A stretch of 42,536 nt of DNA from Gemmatimonadales bacterium (lineage in GTDB: Bacteria; Gemmatimonadota; Gemmatimonadetes; Palauibacterales; Palauibacteraceae): the NCBI GenBank assembly GCA_009838765.1, contig VXQX01000004.1, positions 1-42,536 on the forward strand, in the 5' to 3' direction. The position numbers were made by a program, and so were the translations under genes. The notes under the pieces were generated by a model that saw only the letters and a program-made list of their open reading frames with translations, was not told where the DNA came from and ran no database searches. This document shows positions 41,829 to 42,536 of the stretch, piece after piece (the first letter of the stretch is position 1; every line of letters begins with the position of its first letter).

Positions 41829-42515
41829 CTAGAGGCGCCTCGCCTTCCAACGCTTGACCCCCTCGGGGATGGCCTTCACGAGGTACATCGCGAAGACCAC
41901 GGCCACGCACGCGATCAGCACCCCATTCGGGATCGGAATCGTGGCTCCGAGGAGAGCGAGAAGGTAATAACGGGGGAAACGGGCGACCACCAGCGCCGCG
42001 ACCCACTTCCACATGGGGTACTGGATCGAGAACGCGAGGAACTTGAAGGGGAAGAAGGGGATGGGCGCGAAGCCGGTCGCCACGATGGTGGCGAAGGGCC
42101 ACCTCATGAACCAGGAGATCGCCTTCCGGTAGAACCTCTTGCGCTTGTAGGCCCGGATGTTCTGAAGGTTGAGGAGGGGGACGAAGACCCGGTGATCCAT
42201 GACCCCCGCGATGGCCGTGCCGAGCGTGGCCCACGCCGCGGCGAGCCACAGATCCGCGACCTTCCCGAAGTAGATGAGGACGGGCTCGTGGGGGAAGACG
42301 GAGATCGCCGTGTTGGCCGGGATGGAGTAGAAGGCGAGATACAGGTAACTGTCGGATTGGAAATCGCGCAGGAGGAGGATCGACGTCGCGAGACCGGTCG
42401 CAATCATCAGCCCGCCGCAGATCCAGACCGCGGGACCGAGGTGCGGCCGCCCGTGAGCCCCGGGGCCGCGGGCCGGCCGCCCCCCCCCCCCGGGCGGACG
42501 GGGCGGGGACCGCAA
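41829..42515 (-). CDS. DedA/VTT (SNARE-associated) family membrane protein, 5' end uncertain
   Basis: About 228 residues at the window edge. The VTT domain is recognised by helix-rich organisation and by the re-entrant motif near FATIVATGFAPIPFFPFKFLA, with AVWICGGLMIATGLATSILL as an N-terminal helix and FPRYYLLALLGATIPIPNGV in the second half. Family members are membrane carriers or scramblases for lipid or peptide metabolites. The start is unsure: the frame continues to the window end and a later ATG (in GGLMIATGL) is also possible. It is upstream of the radical SAM gene. Confidence 0.75.
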   Translation of the reverse strand: MRSPPRPPGGGGRPARGPGAHGRPHLGPAVWICGGLMIATGLATSILLLRDFQSDSYLYLAFYSIPANTAISVFPHEPVLIYFGKVADLWLAAAWATLGTAIAGVMDHRVFVPLLNLQNIRAYKRKRFYRKAISWFMRWPFATIVATGFAPIPFFPFKFLAFSIQYPMWKWVAALVVARFPRYYLLALLGATIPIPNGVLIACVAVVFAMYLVKAIPEGVKRWKARRL

Positions 42516-42536
42516 ACCGGCGACCCACGACGCTGT

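Overview
The window is a high-GC bacterial chromosome segment. It carries densely packed genes, GTG and TTG starts, and many 4-nt ATGA or GTGA overlaps. Several traits fit a Gemmatimonadota-like (or Acidobacteriota-like) heterotroph: four amidohydrolase-superfamily enzymes, a large sortilin/BNR-repeat secreted protein, a six-bladed-propeller lipoprotein, and exported proteins ending their signal peptides in Ala-X-Ala-Gln. This placement is an inference from gene content; no rRNA or phylogenetic marker was compared.

Layout. 1-5 kb: FAD oxidoreductase, malate dehydrogenase, and a small membrane protein coupled to a sodium:solute symporter. 5-8.6 kb: a translationally coupled ABC-2 exporter (ATPase, permease) followed by an amidohydrolase with a CIA30-like tail. 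8.6-9.8 kb: an AAA/DUF4143 ATPase with a probably leaderless promoter. 9.8-12.7 kb: two divergent exported amidohydrolases. 12.7-14.5 kb: an NCS2 permease carrying a degenerate HATPase-like C-terminal domain. 14.6-17.1 kb: two complete toxin-antitoxin modules, vapBC and hipBA, which converge with their toxin genes overlapping. Three identical palindromes exactly 50 bp apart stand before hipB. 17.1-20 kb: tRNA-Gly(TCC), cupin, zinc alcohol dehydrogenase and DegT aminotransferase. 20.1-23.5 kb: sortilin/BNR protein. 23.9-28.9 kb: a lone ABC transmembrane domain, the operon proC-DUF819-amidohydrolase, and a TM2 protein. 29-30.4 kb: an orphan ribbon-helix-helix antitoxin and a FabF-like ketosynthase with an active-site His replaced by Asn.

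30.5-38.4 kb looks like an accessory island beside tRNA-Ser(TGA). Diverged copies of a tRNA-3'-end-derived repeat lie at both edges. A 21-bp repeat family (four copies) precedes each exported protein gene inside it. The cargo includes two secreted polysaccharide-degrading lipoproteins (four Big2 domains plus a GH113-like barrel; two Big2 domains plus GH12), a dead vapBC pair, a DUF4258 stub fused to DUF2283, an intact hicBA pair and an IS3 orfA stub. No integrase is visible.

38.5-42.5 kb: propeller lipoprotein, small exported protein running into tRNA-Gly(CCC), tRNA-Val(CAC), and a radical SAM enzyme with a DedA/VTT membrane protein at the window edge. The strongest leads are the phased hipBA operators, the island's repeat family, the FabF active-site change, the permease-HATPase fusion and the decayed vapBC.
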